This document shows, piece by piece, positions 34,582 to 43,226 of a stretch of DNA of 64,000 bases. This stretch comes from Phormidesmis sp963789215. Lineage in GTDB: Bacteria; Cyanobacteriota; Cyanobacteriia; Phormidesmidales; Phormidesmidaceae. How positions within the stretch are numbered: position 1 is the stretch's first letter; every line of letters begins with the position of its first letter. The notes under the pieces are model-generated. The model was given only the letters and a program-made list of their open reading frames with translations. It made no database searches and had not been told where the DNA came from. Position numbers and translations under genes: made by a program. The stretch lies in the NCBI GenBank assembly GCA_963789215.1, contig CAWBJY010000011.1, positions 992,001 to 1,056,000 of the forward strand, read 5' to 3'.

Positions 34582-35739
34582 ATGACGCCTTCAGATTTCT
34601 CTAAAACAAGCTGGCAGCAAGAAGGCAAAGCGCATTTCTGTACTGGTGACGCTTTTTTTCGCGCTAGCAGCCGCACCGGACGAGATTTAGCGGTTTTGGC
34701 GGCAGCTTTCTACCGAGCGCAGCAAGGTCAGCTACGTGTAATGGATGCGATGAGTGGCTGTGGCGTTCGGTCTTTGCGCTACGTGTTGGAGTCCGGTGCA
34801 GACTACGTATGGGCGAATGAGGGAAATGGAGATTTGCGATCGCTCATTCAATCCAACCTGAGCCACAGCCTATCTGCTGAGCGTTACAAAATTACGCATC
34901 AAGACGCTAACGCAGTCTTCTTTGACTGCCACGTTCGCCAAGACTTTTACGATCTGATCGATGTTGATAGTTTCGGTAGCCCGACACCGACGCTCAGTAC
35001 GGCGCTGTGGGCAGTGAAAATTGGCGGCTTGCTCTATCTTACGAGCACGGATGGCCGAGCGACCAGCGGCCGAGCGACGGACAGATCTTTGCAGAGCTAT
35101 GGGGCGTATGCGCGTTCTCACCCTGCGGTGCACGAGCAGGGGTTAAGGCTACTGTTAGGGACAGTTATGCAGCAGGCGGCGGCGAAGGGGCTTTGCGCTG
35201 AGCCCATCTTTTCGTTTTACAGCGGTGAGGTGAATCGGGTGATGGTGAGAATTACCCGGCGCGCTTGGCAGACAGAGCGCTATGGATTTTTAGCTTATTG
35301 TCACGACTGCGGGCAGTTTCAGACGGTGGCCTGGAAAAAGCTAGGGCGAGTTGTCTGCGAATGTCAGCCTGAGTCTACGCCTGCGATGAGTGGGCCAATG
35401 TGGTTGGGGCCGCTGCACGATGCTAGCTGGCTAGCTGGGATGCAGGCGTTGGCGATCGGGCGATCGCTGCCCTTAGAACCTCTAGCGCGAATGCAAGCTG
35501 AGATTGAATTACCGCCTTACTTTTATCCCCTCGCAGAGATTGGGCGACGCGCAAAAATAGATATTCCCCCTGTGGAGACGCTCATCGAAAGACTACAGCA
35601 GCAGGGATTTCAGGCTAGCTGGACACATATCAATAGCCAGGCGATCAAGACTAATGCGCCGATAGCGGCATGTCTAAGAATCGCAAAGCAAATTGCCTCT
35701 GAAATAGCAGCCGAAAAATTGCCCTTAAAAGTATCCTGA
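34582..35739 (+). CDS. trm1: tRNA (guanine-26 N2) dimethyltransferase, Trm1 family
   Basis: A 385-residue SAM-dependent methyltransferase. The N-terminus FCTGDAFFRASSRTGRDLAV, the SAM-binding MDAMSGCGVRSLRYV and the catalytic motif IDVDSFGSPTPTL (family form D-x-D-P-F-G-S; here Ser replaces Pro) are typical of Trm1. A Cys-rich part (CHDCGQ...VCEC) matches the zinc-binding insertion. Trm1 methylates G26 (and G27 in Aquifex) of tRNA. The family is eukaryotic and archaeal in the main and rare in bacteria, with cyanobacteria among the exceptions. Confidence 0.88.
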   Translation: MTPSDFSKTSWQQEGKAHFCTGDAFFRASSRTGRDLAVLAAAFYRAQQGQLRVMDAMSGCGVRSLRYVLESGADYVWANEGNGDLRSLIQSNLSHSLSAERYKITHQDANAVFFDCHVRQDFYDLIDVDSFGSPTPTLSTALWAVKIGGLLYLTSTDGRATSGRATDRSLQSYGAYARSHPAVHEQGLRLLLGTVMQQAAAKGLCAEPIFSFYSGEVNRVMVRITRRAWQTERYGFLAYCHDCGQFQTVAWKKLGRVVCECQPESTPAMSGPMWLGPLHDASWLAGMQALAIGRSLPLEPLARMQAEIELPPYFYPLAEIGRRAKIDIPPVETLIERLQQQGFQASWTHINSQAIKTNAPIAACLRIAKQIASEIAAEKLPLKVS

Positions 35740-35890
35740 GCGCGTATGTACGAACGGGAAGATCAAGTGTCACAGCGATCGCTATTGCCGGAATGAGCAA
35801 TCTGTACCTTGAAGATAGAAATAGCTACTCTATGGCTGAGCCGTCTGGTAGCGATATCTACTCTCTCGATTTCACTAAGGCCTTCTCGCT

Positions 35891-36535
35891 ATGAAAATGT
35901 TGTTTGTCGGACTTGCGATCGCTGCTGCTGCTATTGGCGGGGGCGTTGGCTACACGGCAATGCAGACCACTTCTTTACCCGACTGGTACTCGGGAAATCA
36001 GGCGGATAGTTCTGATGCGGTTGTTATTGAGCCGGTCAGTGGTTCAACGGTTAGTGATCCAGCGCCGGGAGATGTGGTTATTTCTTCGGGCGAGCTGAAC
36101 CAAATGGTGACAGATGCCATTGCGAGCCAGCCCTATGCACCGCTGCTAGACGTGGCAAAAGGCGTTAATACTTCGATTGAGAAAGGCCGGATTGAGAGCG
36201 GCCTAGTGATGAATTTTTCAGAGATTCCATTGGAAGCTTTGCCCGCAGAAGGTCGGCAGGCGGTAGCCCAGCTGACTCAGAAGTTTCCAATGCTGGCAGA
36301 CCGTGATGTCTACATTGGCCTAGAAGGCCGCCCAGAAGTTGTGGACGGTGCACTCAGCCTAGATGATACGCATCTTAAAATTGGACAAATGAAGTTGCCT
36401 GTTGGCAGCATTGCCAACCAGCTAGGTATTTCTCAAGCGGAAATAGAAGCACAGCTTGGCGCGTTGCTACAGCAGCAGGGAATTGCGCCAGAGGCTGTAC
36501 AGATTGTCGATGGTCAGCTCGTGATTTCGGAATGA
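35891..36535 (+). CDS. Hypothetical membrane-anchored protein, 214 residues
   Basis: Not recognised. Residues 3-24 are a hydrophobic, Ala/Gly-rich signal anchor, followed by an acidic Ser/Asp/Pro linker (about 36-62) and a globular periplasmic domain with MVTDAIASQPYAPLLDVAKG and LKIGQMKLPVGSIANQLGIS. The general form resembles exported lipid- or polymer-binding domains of Gram-positive YpmS type, but this is only an impression. The upstream spacer of 151 bases shows no clear element. Confidence 0.65.
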   Translation: MKMLFVGLAIAAAAIGGGVGYTAMQTTSLPDWYSGNQADSSDAVVIEPVSGSTVSDPAPGDVVISSGELNQMVTDAIASQPYAPLLDVAKGVNTSIEKGRIESGLVMNFSEIPLEALPAEGRQAVAQLTQKFPMLADRDVYIGLEGRPEVVDGALSLDDTHLKIGQMKLPVGSIANQLGISQAEIEAQLGALLQQQGIAPEAVQIVDGQLVISE

Positions 36536-36595
36536 TCTCAGTAAGGCTCTTAAAGCAAAGGCTTCTAAGGCGCTGCACTTGAGATCGTAGAACGC

Positions 36596-36943
36596 CTACT
36601 GCTCTTGAACTAGACGCATGTAGTTACGCTGTAGCTGTACGTTGCTTTCGGCCATTTTTTCAGAAAGCTCTTTCTCGGCGTCGCTCATGTTTTCCCAGAA
36701 GGTGGCAGAGCGTTGGATAGAAACATATTCTTGCCAGAGCTGACGGAGTAGCGTTGCACCCGTGGCGCTTTCGGCCTGCACCTGCTCTAAAATGGCCTCG
36801 AACTGCTCAGTGGCGGATGGAAGGTTTTTGCCGTCTTTGGCAAGGGCGATCGCACCCGCTAAGCTCACTTCTATCAGGCTCCTTTCATTTCCTAACTCGG
36901 ACTGAGCGCTGGCTGGTTGAGGGTTGTTGGATGATTCAGACAT
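36596..36943 (-). CDS. Hypothetical small helical protein, 115 residues
   Basis: Not recognised. The protein begins MSESSNNPQPASAQSE and is predominantly helical, acidic and soluble, with LRQLWQEYVSIQRSATFWENM in the centre. ATG 36943 is preferred to the alternative start six codons upstream. It converges on the 214-residue gene. No catalytic or binding motif is seen. Confidence 0.6.
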   Translation of the reverse strand: MSESSNNPQPASAQSELGNERSLIEVSLAGAIALAKDGKNLPSATEQFEAILEQVQAESATGATLLRQLWQEYVSIQRSATFWENMSDAEKELSEKMAESNVQLQRNYMRLVQEQ

Positions 36944-37155
36944 AAAATAAACAGGCCGCACTATGGTTTGGCCCTAGATGAAAACAGCGTGCCGCTCAGT
37001 TGAAACAATCGTCGTAACGGTGCGGCGGTGTTTATATAGTTGGTGATTTTGAGGCGCGATTGCCTCTACATAAATGCAGAAAAAGCTAGGAGATTGTGGC
37101 TATGCGGGGGCCATTCAGATAGATATCTTTAAATGATATTACCTACGAGCTGCTG

Positions 37156-37181
37156 ATCGGCAGTAGTTATCGGCAGTAGGT
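37156..37181. repeat. 13-bp tandem duplication across the stop of the phosphatase gene
   Basis: ATCGGCAGTAGTT (37156-37168) is followed by ATCGGCAGTAGGT (37169-37181), 12 of 13 identical. The minus-strand stop codon (37167-37169) straddles the junction. Confidence 0.85.
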
Positions 37182-37868
37182 TGTACAGCCCCAATGCCGA
37201 CTCCGGGGCAGTCTAGGGCCTCGCCATCCTCGAAGACGCAGCTCTTTAGCAATGAGCTTATTGATGCCACCGTGAGCAACCAGAACAATTGAGCGAGGCT
37301 TGACCGGCTCTATAAATATCTCACCGCTCAAATCAGGCTCTTGTGCCCAATGGCCGGGTGGCCCTTCTACTAGAGGCCGCTCTGTTGAAGGTTGTTTTAG
37401 CTGGTGCTCTAGCAAATCGACGGCGGCGTAGGCTCTTTGCTGGGCGATCGCAAATGATTCGCAGCGAGTGCCATAGCCGAGCCGCCATAGCGCTAATGCC
37501 ATGACCGTCCAGGTTAGCGCTGAGAACTGAAAGCGCTTTGGAAACCGGGTAGGAAAATCGACGGGAAATTCTATTTCGCGAAAGCGCGGATCGATGGTGA
37601 CGAGCGTTGAGGCTCCTAATAGCTCGGCGGTATGCATCGCTCTAGGTCGATGGCTAGTGAGTACCACATCGGCCCCCGCGACTACCTGCTGCACAAGTCG
37701 CGGAGGCCGCGCACGGCGACAAATTTTGGCCGCATCGTAGCGTTCTATAAATTGCCGAAATTGGTGGCCTTGGACGCGCTGAAGAATCGACACCGCTGGC
37801 GGGCCGTGACGGATAAGGGTAATGGTTTCTTGGCTGAGTAAGTCCCTAGATCTTGGTAGAATTTTCAA
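37167..37868 (-). CDS. Histidine phosphatase (phosphoglycerate mutase-like)
   Basis: About 233 residues. The catalytic motif is TLIRHGPP near the N-terminus and the second histidine is in VLVAHGGINK, as in the branched PGAM/phosphatase superfamily. The arginine in VLTSHRPRAMHTAELL fits the phosphate pocket. The substrate is unknown. No ATG precedes the motif; TTG 37868 is chosen, while TTG 37889 would overlap bioB. The gene is divergent from bioB with only about 14 bases between starts. Confidence 0.75.
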   Translation of the reverse strand: MKILPRSRDLLSQETITLIRHGPPAVSILQRVQGHQFRQFIERYDAAKICRRARPPRLVQQVVAGADVVLTSHRPRAMHTAELLGASTLVTIDPRFREIEFPVDFPTRFPKRFQFSALTWTVMALALWRLGYGTRCESFAIAQQRAYAAVDLLEHQLKQPSTERPLVEGPPGHWAQEPDLSGEIFIEPVKPRSIVLVAHGGINKLIAKELRLRGWRGPRLPRSRHWGCTTYCR

Positions 37869-37882
37869 CAGTAACAGGCCAA

Positions 37883-38959
37883 ATGGCAACAGAATTTATG
37901 GTAAATGCGGCTTACTCTCCCTCTCAGTCTTCTACTGAGACTGCCTCTGACGGCGTCTTGGATGGTGTCTTGGGAGCTGTTTTCTCCTGGCAACAGTTTG
38001 CCGATCAGGCCTTGATGAACGAACCGCTGACTCGCGCCCAGGCACTGTCTGTTTTGACGGCTCCAGATGAGATGATTCTCGATCAGCTCGCGGCGGCCTA
38101 TCGGGTACGCCGTCAGTATTGGGGCAATCGCGTTCGACTGCATTTTTTGCTGAATGCGCAGAGCGGTCTGTGTCCGGAAGACTGCCACTATTGTTCCCAG
38201 TCTAAAATATCAGATGCGGAAATAGAGAAGTATCCGCTGATGGCAAAAGATCGAATTGTGGCAGCAGCGCAGCGGGCGCACGATATGAAGGCAGGTACGT
38301 TTTGCATGGCGATTTCTGGGCGATCGCCCTCTGAGAAAGTATTTGAAGGCGTGCTAGAGGCCGTGCGCAGCGTAAAAGCTCAGTATCCTATGCGCGTTTG
38401 CACAACGCTTGGCCTGCTAGACGAAGCGCAAGCGCGTCAGCTTAAGGCCGCAGGCGTAGATCGCATCAACCACAACCTGAACACGGGCGAAGCGCATCAC
38501 GAAGATATTTGTACGACTCATACCTTTCAAGATCGGTTGTCTACTGTAAAAGCGGTTCAATCAGCTGGACTTACAACCTGTTCTGGCGGCATTTTTGGGA
38601 TGGGCGAATCGGATGAAGATATTGTCGATCTGGCTCTTTCGCTGCGCGAGCTAAAGGTAACTAGCGTGCCGCTGAACTTTTTGATTCCGATTGAAGGTAC
38701 GCCGTTTGCTCATAGAAACGAGCTGACGCCGCAGCGCTGTTTGCGAATTTTGTGTCTGTTTCGGCTGCTATTGCCTTCGCAGGAGATTCGGATAGCGGGC
38801 GGACGAGAGGTGCATTTGCGATCGCTTCAACCCCTAGGCCTATACGCAGCCAACTCCATCTTCGTGGGCGACTATCTCACAACGCCAGGTCAGTCTGCGC
38901 AGCAAGACTTTGCGATGATTGAGGATGCAGGATTCGTGCTGGAAACCGTTGAGGATTAG
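37883..38959 (+). CDS. bioB: Biotin synthase (radical SAM)
   Basis: BioB inserts sulfur into dethiobiotin. The radical SAM cluster motif C97-x3-C101-x2-C104 (CPEDCHYCSQ) is clear, with CTTLGLL, NHNLNTGEAHH and IRIAGGREVHLRSLQPLGLYAAN downstream; the arginine ligand of the [2Fe-2S] cluster is in the RIAGGRE stretch. From ATG 37883 the protein has 358 residues with a nonconserved 35-residue leader; ATG 37898 is another option. It is monocistronic and not next to other bio genes. Confidence 0.95.
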   Translation: MATEFMVNAAYSPSQSSTETASDGVLDGVLGAVFSWQQFADQALMNEPLTRAQALSVLTAPDEMILDQLAAAYRVRRQYWGNRVRLHFLLNAQSGLCPEDCHYCSQSKISDAEIEKYPLMAKDRIVAAAQRAHDMKAGTFCMAISGRSPSEKVFEGVLEAVRSVKAQYPMRVCTTLGLLDEAQARQLKAAGVDRINHNLNTGEAHHEDICTTHTFQDRLSTVKAVQSAGLTTCSGGIFGMGESDEDIVDLALSLRELKVTSVPLNFLIPIEGTPFAHRNELTPQRCLRILCLFRLLLPSQEIRIAGGREVHLRSLQPLGLYAANSIFVGDYLTTPGQSAQQDFAMIEDAGFVLETVED

Positions 38960-39091
38960 TGGGGATCAGGTCTTTTTGCCAGATGTAAGGGGACTGCCTC
39001 AACGGGACTATATAGATATCAATTGTTTTACTTATGATGGCCCAAGCGATTAGTTAGGCATAATAGAGATATAAGCTTTTTGAGCCGTTGC

Positions 39092-39841
39092 ATGAGCCGC
39101 CGCCTATTTATCGGAGATATTCACGGCCACTATGATGGCCTAATGCAGCTAGTGGCTATGATTTCGCTAACCGATGATGACACCCTTTACTTTGTGGGCG
39201 ACCTGATTGACCGGGGGCCTAAAAGTTTTCAAGTAGTGGAGTATGTGCGCGAGCATAACTACCCCTGTGTGTTGGGCAACCACGAGCATCTGCTGCTCAA
39301 CGCGTTTCCAGACGACAATCCAAACCTAGGCGCTTTTCAAGGGTGGCTACACAGCGGCGGACAGCCTACGCTCACAAGCTATCCCGATACAGAATTATTG
39401 TTAGATCATGTGGAATGGCTAAAGCAACTGCCGCTTTACCTTGATTTGGGCGACATCTTTTTGGTTCACGCTGGTTTAGATCCTGGCAAAAGCCTAGGCG
39501 ATCAAACCCAGATGGATCTTTGCTGGATTCGCGATGTTTTTCACCGCAGTCCTGACCCATTTTTTAAAGACAAGCTAGTGATTACGGGCCATACCATTAC
39601 CTTTACCTTGCCGGGGGTTGAGCCTGGAGAAGTGGCCCGAGGGGCTGGTTGGCTAGATATTGATACGGGCGCTTATCATCCTAAAAGCGGCTGGCTTACG
39701 GCTGTTGATGTAGACAACGCGCTGGTGTATCAGGTGAATACGATAACGCAGGCCGGGCGGATGACGGCGCTTGAACAGGTGGTCGTAGATGTAGAACCTG
39801 CCTCGGTAAGACCTAGAAAGAGAAAGCAAGCGGTCGCCTAG
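39092..39841 (+). CDS. Serine/threonine protein phosphatase-like metallophosphoesterase
   Basis: A 249-residue PPP-family phosphatase. The metal-binding motifs are in order: GDIHGHYDGL, GDLIDRGPKS, LGNHEHLLL, then VHAGLD and ITGHTIT. This fits bacterial PrpA/PphA-type enzymes that dephosphorylate phosphoproteins or small molecules such as diadenosine tetraphosphate. The C-terminus is basic (RPRKRKQ). ATG 39092 is chosen, since the motif lies five residues after it; TTG 39080 is an alternative. Confidence 0.88.
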   Translation: MSRRLFIGDIHGHYDGLMQLVAMISLTDDDTLYFVGDLIDRGPKSFQVVEYVREHNYPCVLGNHEHLLLNAFPDDNPNLGAFQGWLHSGGQPTLTSYPDTELLLDHVEWLKQLPLYLDLGDIFLVHAGLDPGKSLGDQTQMDLCWIRDVFHRSPDPFFKDKLVITGHTITFTLPGVEPGEVARGAGWLDIDTGAYHPKSGWLTAVDVDNALVYQVNTITQAGRMTALEQVVVDVEPASVRPRKRKQAVA

Positions 39842-39852
39842 GTTTGTGCTGC

Positions 39853-40326
39853 TTAGTCCAAAATCGTTTTTCCAGCAAAGAAATCTTTTAGCTGTCGGGC
39901 ATGATCGTGCGTTAACTGCCCGTAGGGCAGCTCGTCTGGGCGAAATGCTTTTACCTCTAGCACCTCATCCGGGTCGCCTATTTGAAAGGTGCCTTCTACT
40001 TGCGCTGCTAACGTGACGCAAACGGAATGAAATCTGGGGTCTCTATCGGACTGAGAGTAAACGCCAACGAGTTGGTCTATGCGCGTTAGCGTTAACCCAG
40101 TTTCCTCTAGCAGTTCCCGCTTAGCCGATGTATGAATGTCTTCGCCCCAATCGACTAACCCGCCAGGCAATCCCCACAGCCCATCGTCCCGGCGAAGAAT
40201 GAGCACTATCCGGCCATCGCTTAGCAGTGGAACAACGCTGGTGCCCAGTAGCGGGCGACGAAGTAATAGTCCTAAAAGCGTACGAACCGGGCGTAGGCGG
40301 CGACTTAGGAAAGAAGTCTTCGGCAT
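39853..40326 (-). CDS. Nudix hydrolase
   Basis: A 157-residue protein with the Nudix box GGLVDWGEDIHTSAKRELLE continuing EETGL, carrying all the metal-binding glutamates. The N-terminus is basic. Nudix enzymes hydrolyse nucleoside diphosphates linked to other groups; the substrate cannot be read. It converges on the phosphatase gene (11 bases) and is divergent from znuA, so its start lies 122 bases from the Zur box. Confidence 0.9.
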   Translation of the reverse strand: MPKTSFLSRRLRPVRTLLGLLLRRPLLGTSVVPLLSDGRIVLILRRDDGLWGLPGGLVDWGEDIHTSAKRELLEETGLTLTRIDQLVGVYSQSDRDPRFHSVCVTLAAQVEGTFQIGDPDEVLEVKAFRPDELPYGQLTHDHARQLKDFFAGKTILD

Positions 40327-40447
40327 AACAGAACGGGGGCTGAGGAGATTTAATTATCCTTGATTTATTACCTATCGTTCGGCGGCGATGCTATTGCGCA
40401 AGAATTGACCGCCAATCTCTATCTCCACGCACCCTAAATGTAAAAAT

Positions 40448-40462
40448 TGATAATGATTATCA
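40448..40462. promoter_or_regulatory. Zur box (7-1-7 palindrome) of the znu operon
   Basis: TGATAATGATTATCA is a perfect 7-1-7 inverted repeat and fits the cyanobacterial Zur consensus TGATAATNATTATCA. It lies 75 bases before znuA ATG 40523, consistent with zinc-dependent repression. Confidence 0.85.
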
Positions 40463-40522
40463 TTCTGTGTTAGTTTGATTGAGCTTAGAAAAATACCCGC
40501 TAGCACAGCTTCCGTGATTCAT

Positions 40523-41533
40523 ATGCTTTGGACTTCTATGACTCGCAATCTTCACCAGCTTGCCCCGGCCTACAAAAGGCGAGCAGGCTGGGCTGGGCTA
40601 TTTGTGGCTACTTTGCTTCCTTTGGCTAGCTGTACTTCTGCAAATTCAGTGGGTTTGAAGGCGGGCGAGGCGGAGAAATTGCGGGTGGTCACGACTTTTT
40701 TGCCAATTACTGACTTTACGCTGGCAGTGGCGGGCGATCGCGCCGAAGTCACTCAGCTACTGCCGCCGGGCGTTGGCCCGCACGACTATCAGGCTAAGCC
40801 TCAAGACGTGCAGAGCTTGGCTGAAGCTGATGTACTGGTAGAAAATGGACTGGGCCTCGAAGATTTTTTGACTGGGCTAATTGATAACGCGAACAATCCC
40901 GATATGGTTGTGGTGGACTCTAGCGAAGGCATTGCTACGCTCCCGGCAGCCGATGACGGCCATTCTGACGCTGACGCTCATGAAGGTTCTGAACATCAGC
41001 ACAGCGAGTTTGACCCTCACATTTGGCTCGATCCTAAAAAGGCGATACAGCAAGTAGGCAACATTCGAGATGCACTGGTTGCCGTTGACCCTGCGGGTGA
41101 AGCAATTTATGCGGCTAACGCCGATGCTTATATTCAGCAGCTTCAGCAGCTAGATAAAGAGATTAGCGTGGCACTAGCGCCTTACGCCGGTCAGACGTTT
41201 GTTTCTCATCACGACTTTGCCGAACATTTTGCTCGAAGCTATGGCATTGATGTGGAGTACTTAGTGGATGTGCCCGAAGAGAGTGCTACGCCTAGTGATA
41301 TGCAGCGGGTGATTCAAGCAGTTGAAGGCTCTGATCTGAAAACCCTGCTGCAAGAACCGGCCCAGCCAGGTAGTTCGCTATCGGCTTTAGCAAAAGAGAT
41401 GAATGCGCAGGTCAGTGAGTTTAACCCGATGGAAAGCAGCGGCCCTGAGGGGCTTTCTCCTGACTACTACATCGCTACGATGGAACAAAATTCAGAGAAT
41501 CTAGAAGCCGCCTTCGCTCAATCTGATCGCTAG
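40523..41533 (+). CDS. znuA: Zinc ABC transporter substrate-binding lipoprotein
   Basis: A 336-residue cluster A-I solute-binding protein. A lipobox LASC puts the lipidated Cys at 37. The metal ligands lie in GVGPHDYQAKP, FDPHIWLDP and VSHHDFAEHFARSYG, and a His/Asp-rich loop (HSDADAHEGSEHQH) before the second ligand is typical of zinc rather than manganese binders. The Zur box upstream supports zinc. ATG 40523 is chosen; ATG 40538 also gives a good signal peptide. First gene of znuACB. Confidence 0.92.
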   Translation: MLWTSMTRNLHQLAPAYKRRAGWAGLFVATLLPLASCTSANSVGLKAGEAEKLRVVTTFLPITDFTLAVAGDRAEVTQLLPPGVGPHDYQAKPQDVQSLAEADVLVENGLGLEDFLTGLIDNANNPDMVVVDSSEGIATLPAADDGHSDADAHEGSEHQHSEFDPHIWLDPKKAIQQVGNIRDALVAVDPAGEAIYAANADAYIQQLQQLDKEISVALAPYAGQTFVSHHDFAEHFARSYGIDVEYLVDVPEESATPSDMQRVIQAVEGSDLKTLLQEPAQPGSSLSALAKEMNAQVSEFNPMESSGPEGLSPDYYIATMEQNSENLEAAFAQSDR

Positions 41534-41559
41534 TTTCATAGAGAAAACCACCCTAGCTT

Positions 41560-42357
41560 ATGTCTGTGATGTCTCCTCAATCTTTGCCGTTGCCATCTGC
41601 TAATTCTGTTTTAGAGATTGATCGTCTTTCTGTTCGTCGCGATCGCCGCCCGGTTTTGCAAGATGTCTCTTTCTCTTTATCGGCAGGTACTGATGTCGCG
41701 ATTGTCGGCCCTAACGGTGCGGGCAAAAGTACGCTGGTGCAGGCGATTTTAGGGATTTTACCTTGCGAAGAAGGACAGGTAAAGCTGCTGGGCCAAACGC
41801 TGGCAAATGGTCAAATCCCATCGGCGATTCGCGATCAGGTGGCTTATTTACCGCAGAACTTTTTGGTGGATCGGCGCATTCCGCTGACGGTGAGCGAGTT
41901 GGTGTCGCTGGGGTGGGATAAGCTGGGGCTTCAGTTTCCTTGGGCTAGGGCAAAGGCTAGGCGGCTGGCGGTGCGCTCAGCATTAGAAAGAGTGGGCGCA
42001 GGCGAGCTGGCTAGTCGCTTTATTAGCGATTTGTCGGGCGGGCAAACGAAGCGGGTATTGCTGGCGTATTGTTTGGTGCGATCGCGTCAACTCTTGATTC
42101 TAGATGAAGCGCCGGCTGGGCTAGACGTCCGGGGCGAGGCCGATTTCTATCAGCTTTTGTACGAGCTTAAGGCGGAGCAGGGCTGGACGATTTTGCAAAT
42201 TTCGCACGATTTGGACATGGTGAGAAGGCATTGCGATCGCGTGATTTGCCTCAACCGCCGTTTGCTCTGTCAGGGCGTTCCTGAGACAACGCTAGCGCCC
42301 GAGAACTTGAGCGCTACCTACGGCTCAGAGTTTGTTCGCTATCGCCATCATCACTGA
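41560..42357 (+). CDS. znuC: Zinc ABC transporter ATP-binding protein
   Basis: A 265-residue ABC ATPase with Walker A GPNGAGKST, signature LSGGQ, Walker B LLILDEA and the switch histidine in QISHDLD. It provides energy for the ZnuB permease. It follows znuA by 26 bases and precedes znuB by 2 bases. The C-terminus ends in RYRHHH, a small His cluster. The start ATG at 41560 or the ATG at 41569 are both possible. Confidence 0.93.
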   Translation: MSVMSPQSLPLPSANSVLEIDRLSVRRDRRPVLQDVSFSLSAGTDVAIVGPNGAGKSTLVQAILGILPCEEGQVKLLGQTLANGQIPSAIRDQVAYLPQNFLVDRRIPLTVSELVSLGWDKLGLQFPWARAKARRLAVRSALERVGAGELASRFISDLSGGQTKRVLLAYCLVRSRQLLILDEAPAGLDVRGEADFYQLLYELKAEQGWTILQISHDLDMVRRHCDRVICLNRRLLCQGVPETTLAPENLSATYGSEFVRYRHHH

Positions 42358-42359
42358 AT

Positions 42360-43208
42360 ATGCCTGCTGTAGATTTTGAAAATATGATCGCGCTTTTCCA
42401 ATATCCGTTTATGCAAAGAGCGCTTATTGGCGGTATTGTCACCGGGCTTACGGGCGGATTACTGGGGAGCCTAACGGTTGTTCGTCAGCTTTCTTTTTTC
42501 AGCGATGCGCTAGGCCATTCCACGATGTTAGGCATTAGTATTGGCATCGTCTGCGGCCTTAGCCCCTCTGTGGTGGTGCTGCCCTTTGCGCTGCTGTTTG
42601 CGCTGGGCTTTAACTATCTCATCGAAAAGACGGATTTGTGGACAGACGCTTTGCTGAACTTGATCTATTCTTCTTCGCTGGCAATTTCTGTGATTGTGCT
42701 CAGTCTGTCTGGCACCTATCAGGGCAACCTCAACAGCTTGCTATTTGGCGATATTTTAGCGCTGCAACCGTCGGATCTAATAGTTGACGGGGCGCTTCTG
42801 GTCGCCTGCGCTCTATTTATGGGGTTAACGCTGCGGACTCAGATGCTGATGACGCTGCATGAACCTTTGGCGATCGCCCGTGGCGTCAATATTAAAGCGC
42901 ATCGCAACGCTTTTATGGTCTTGCTTTCTCTAGTGGTGGCGACTTCTATTAAAGCCATTGGCGTTCTATTGGTAGGCGCGTTTATCGTCATTCCGGCCTG
43001 CGCTGCTAGGGCGCTCAGCCGCGATTTTACTAGCTACGTTCTACTATCTGCGGGCTTAGGTGCGCTGAGCGCTGCTGTCGGTATGCTGGCCTCCGCCGCG
43101 TTTAACTTGCCATCTGGCCCCAGCATTGTTGTGGCTCAGCTACTGCTGTTTTTGGGGGCGACTGCTTTTCCAGGTACAAAGGCATTTTTAGTAGAAAGGC
43201 ATTTTTAG
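42360..43208 (+). CDS. znuB: Zinc ABC transporter permease
   Basis: A 282-residue ABC-3 type permease with about eight to nine membrane segments. Typical stretches are MQRALIGGIVTGLTGGLLGS at the N-terminus, SFFSDALGHSTMLG and VGAFIVIPACAARALSRDF. It forms the channel of the Znu importer. The stop codon falls inside a 17-bp tandem duplication, so the last residues (KAFLVERHF) may be a recent extension. Third gene of the operon, no terminator seen. Confidence 0.93.
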   Translation: MPAVDFENMIALFQYPFMQRALIGGIVTGLTGGLLGSLTVVRQLSFFSDALGHSTMLGISIGIVCGLSPSVVVLPFALLFALGFNYLIEKTDLWTDALLNLIYSSSLAISVIVLSLSGTYQGNLNSLLFGDILALQPSDLIVDGALLVACALFMGLTLRTQMLMTLHEPLAIARGVNIKAHRNAFMVLLSLVVATSIKAIGVLLVGAFIVIPACAARALSRDFTSYVLLSAGLGALSAAVGMLASAAFNLPSGPSIVVAQLLLFLGATAFPGTKAFLVERHF

Positions 43209-43211
43209 CAG
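43178..43211. repeat. 17-bp tandem duplication at the znuB stop
   Basis: AAAGGCATTTTTAGTAG (43178-43194) is followed by AAAGGCATTTTTAGCAG (43195-43211), 16 of 17 identical. The second copy contains the znuB stop codon TAG at 43206-43208. Confidence 0.92.
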
Positions 43212-43226
43212 AGAGCTTGTAATCTT

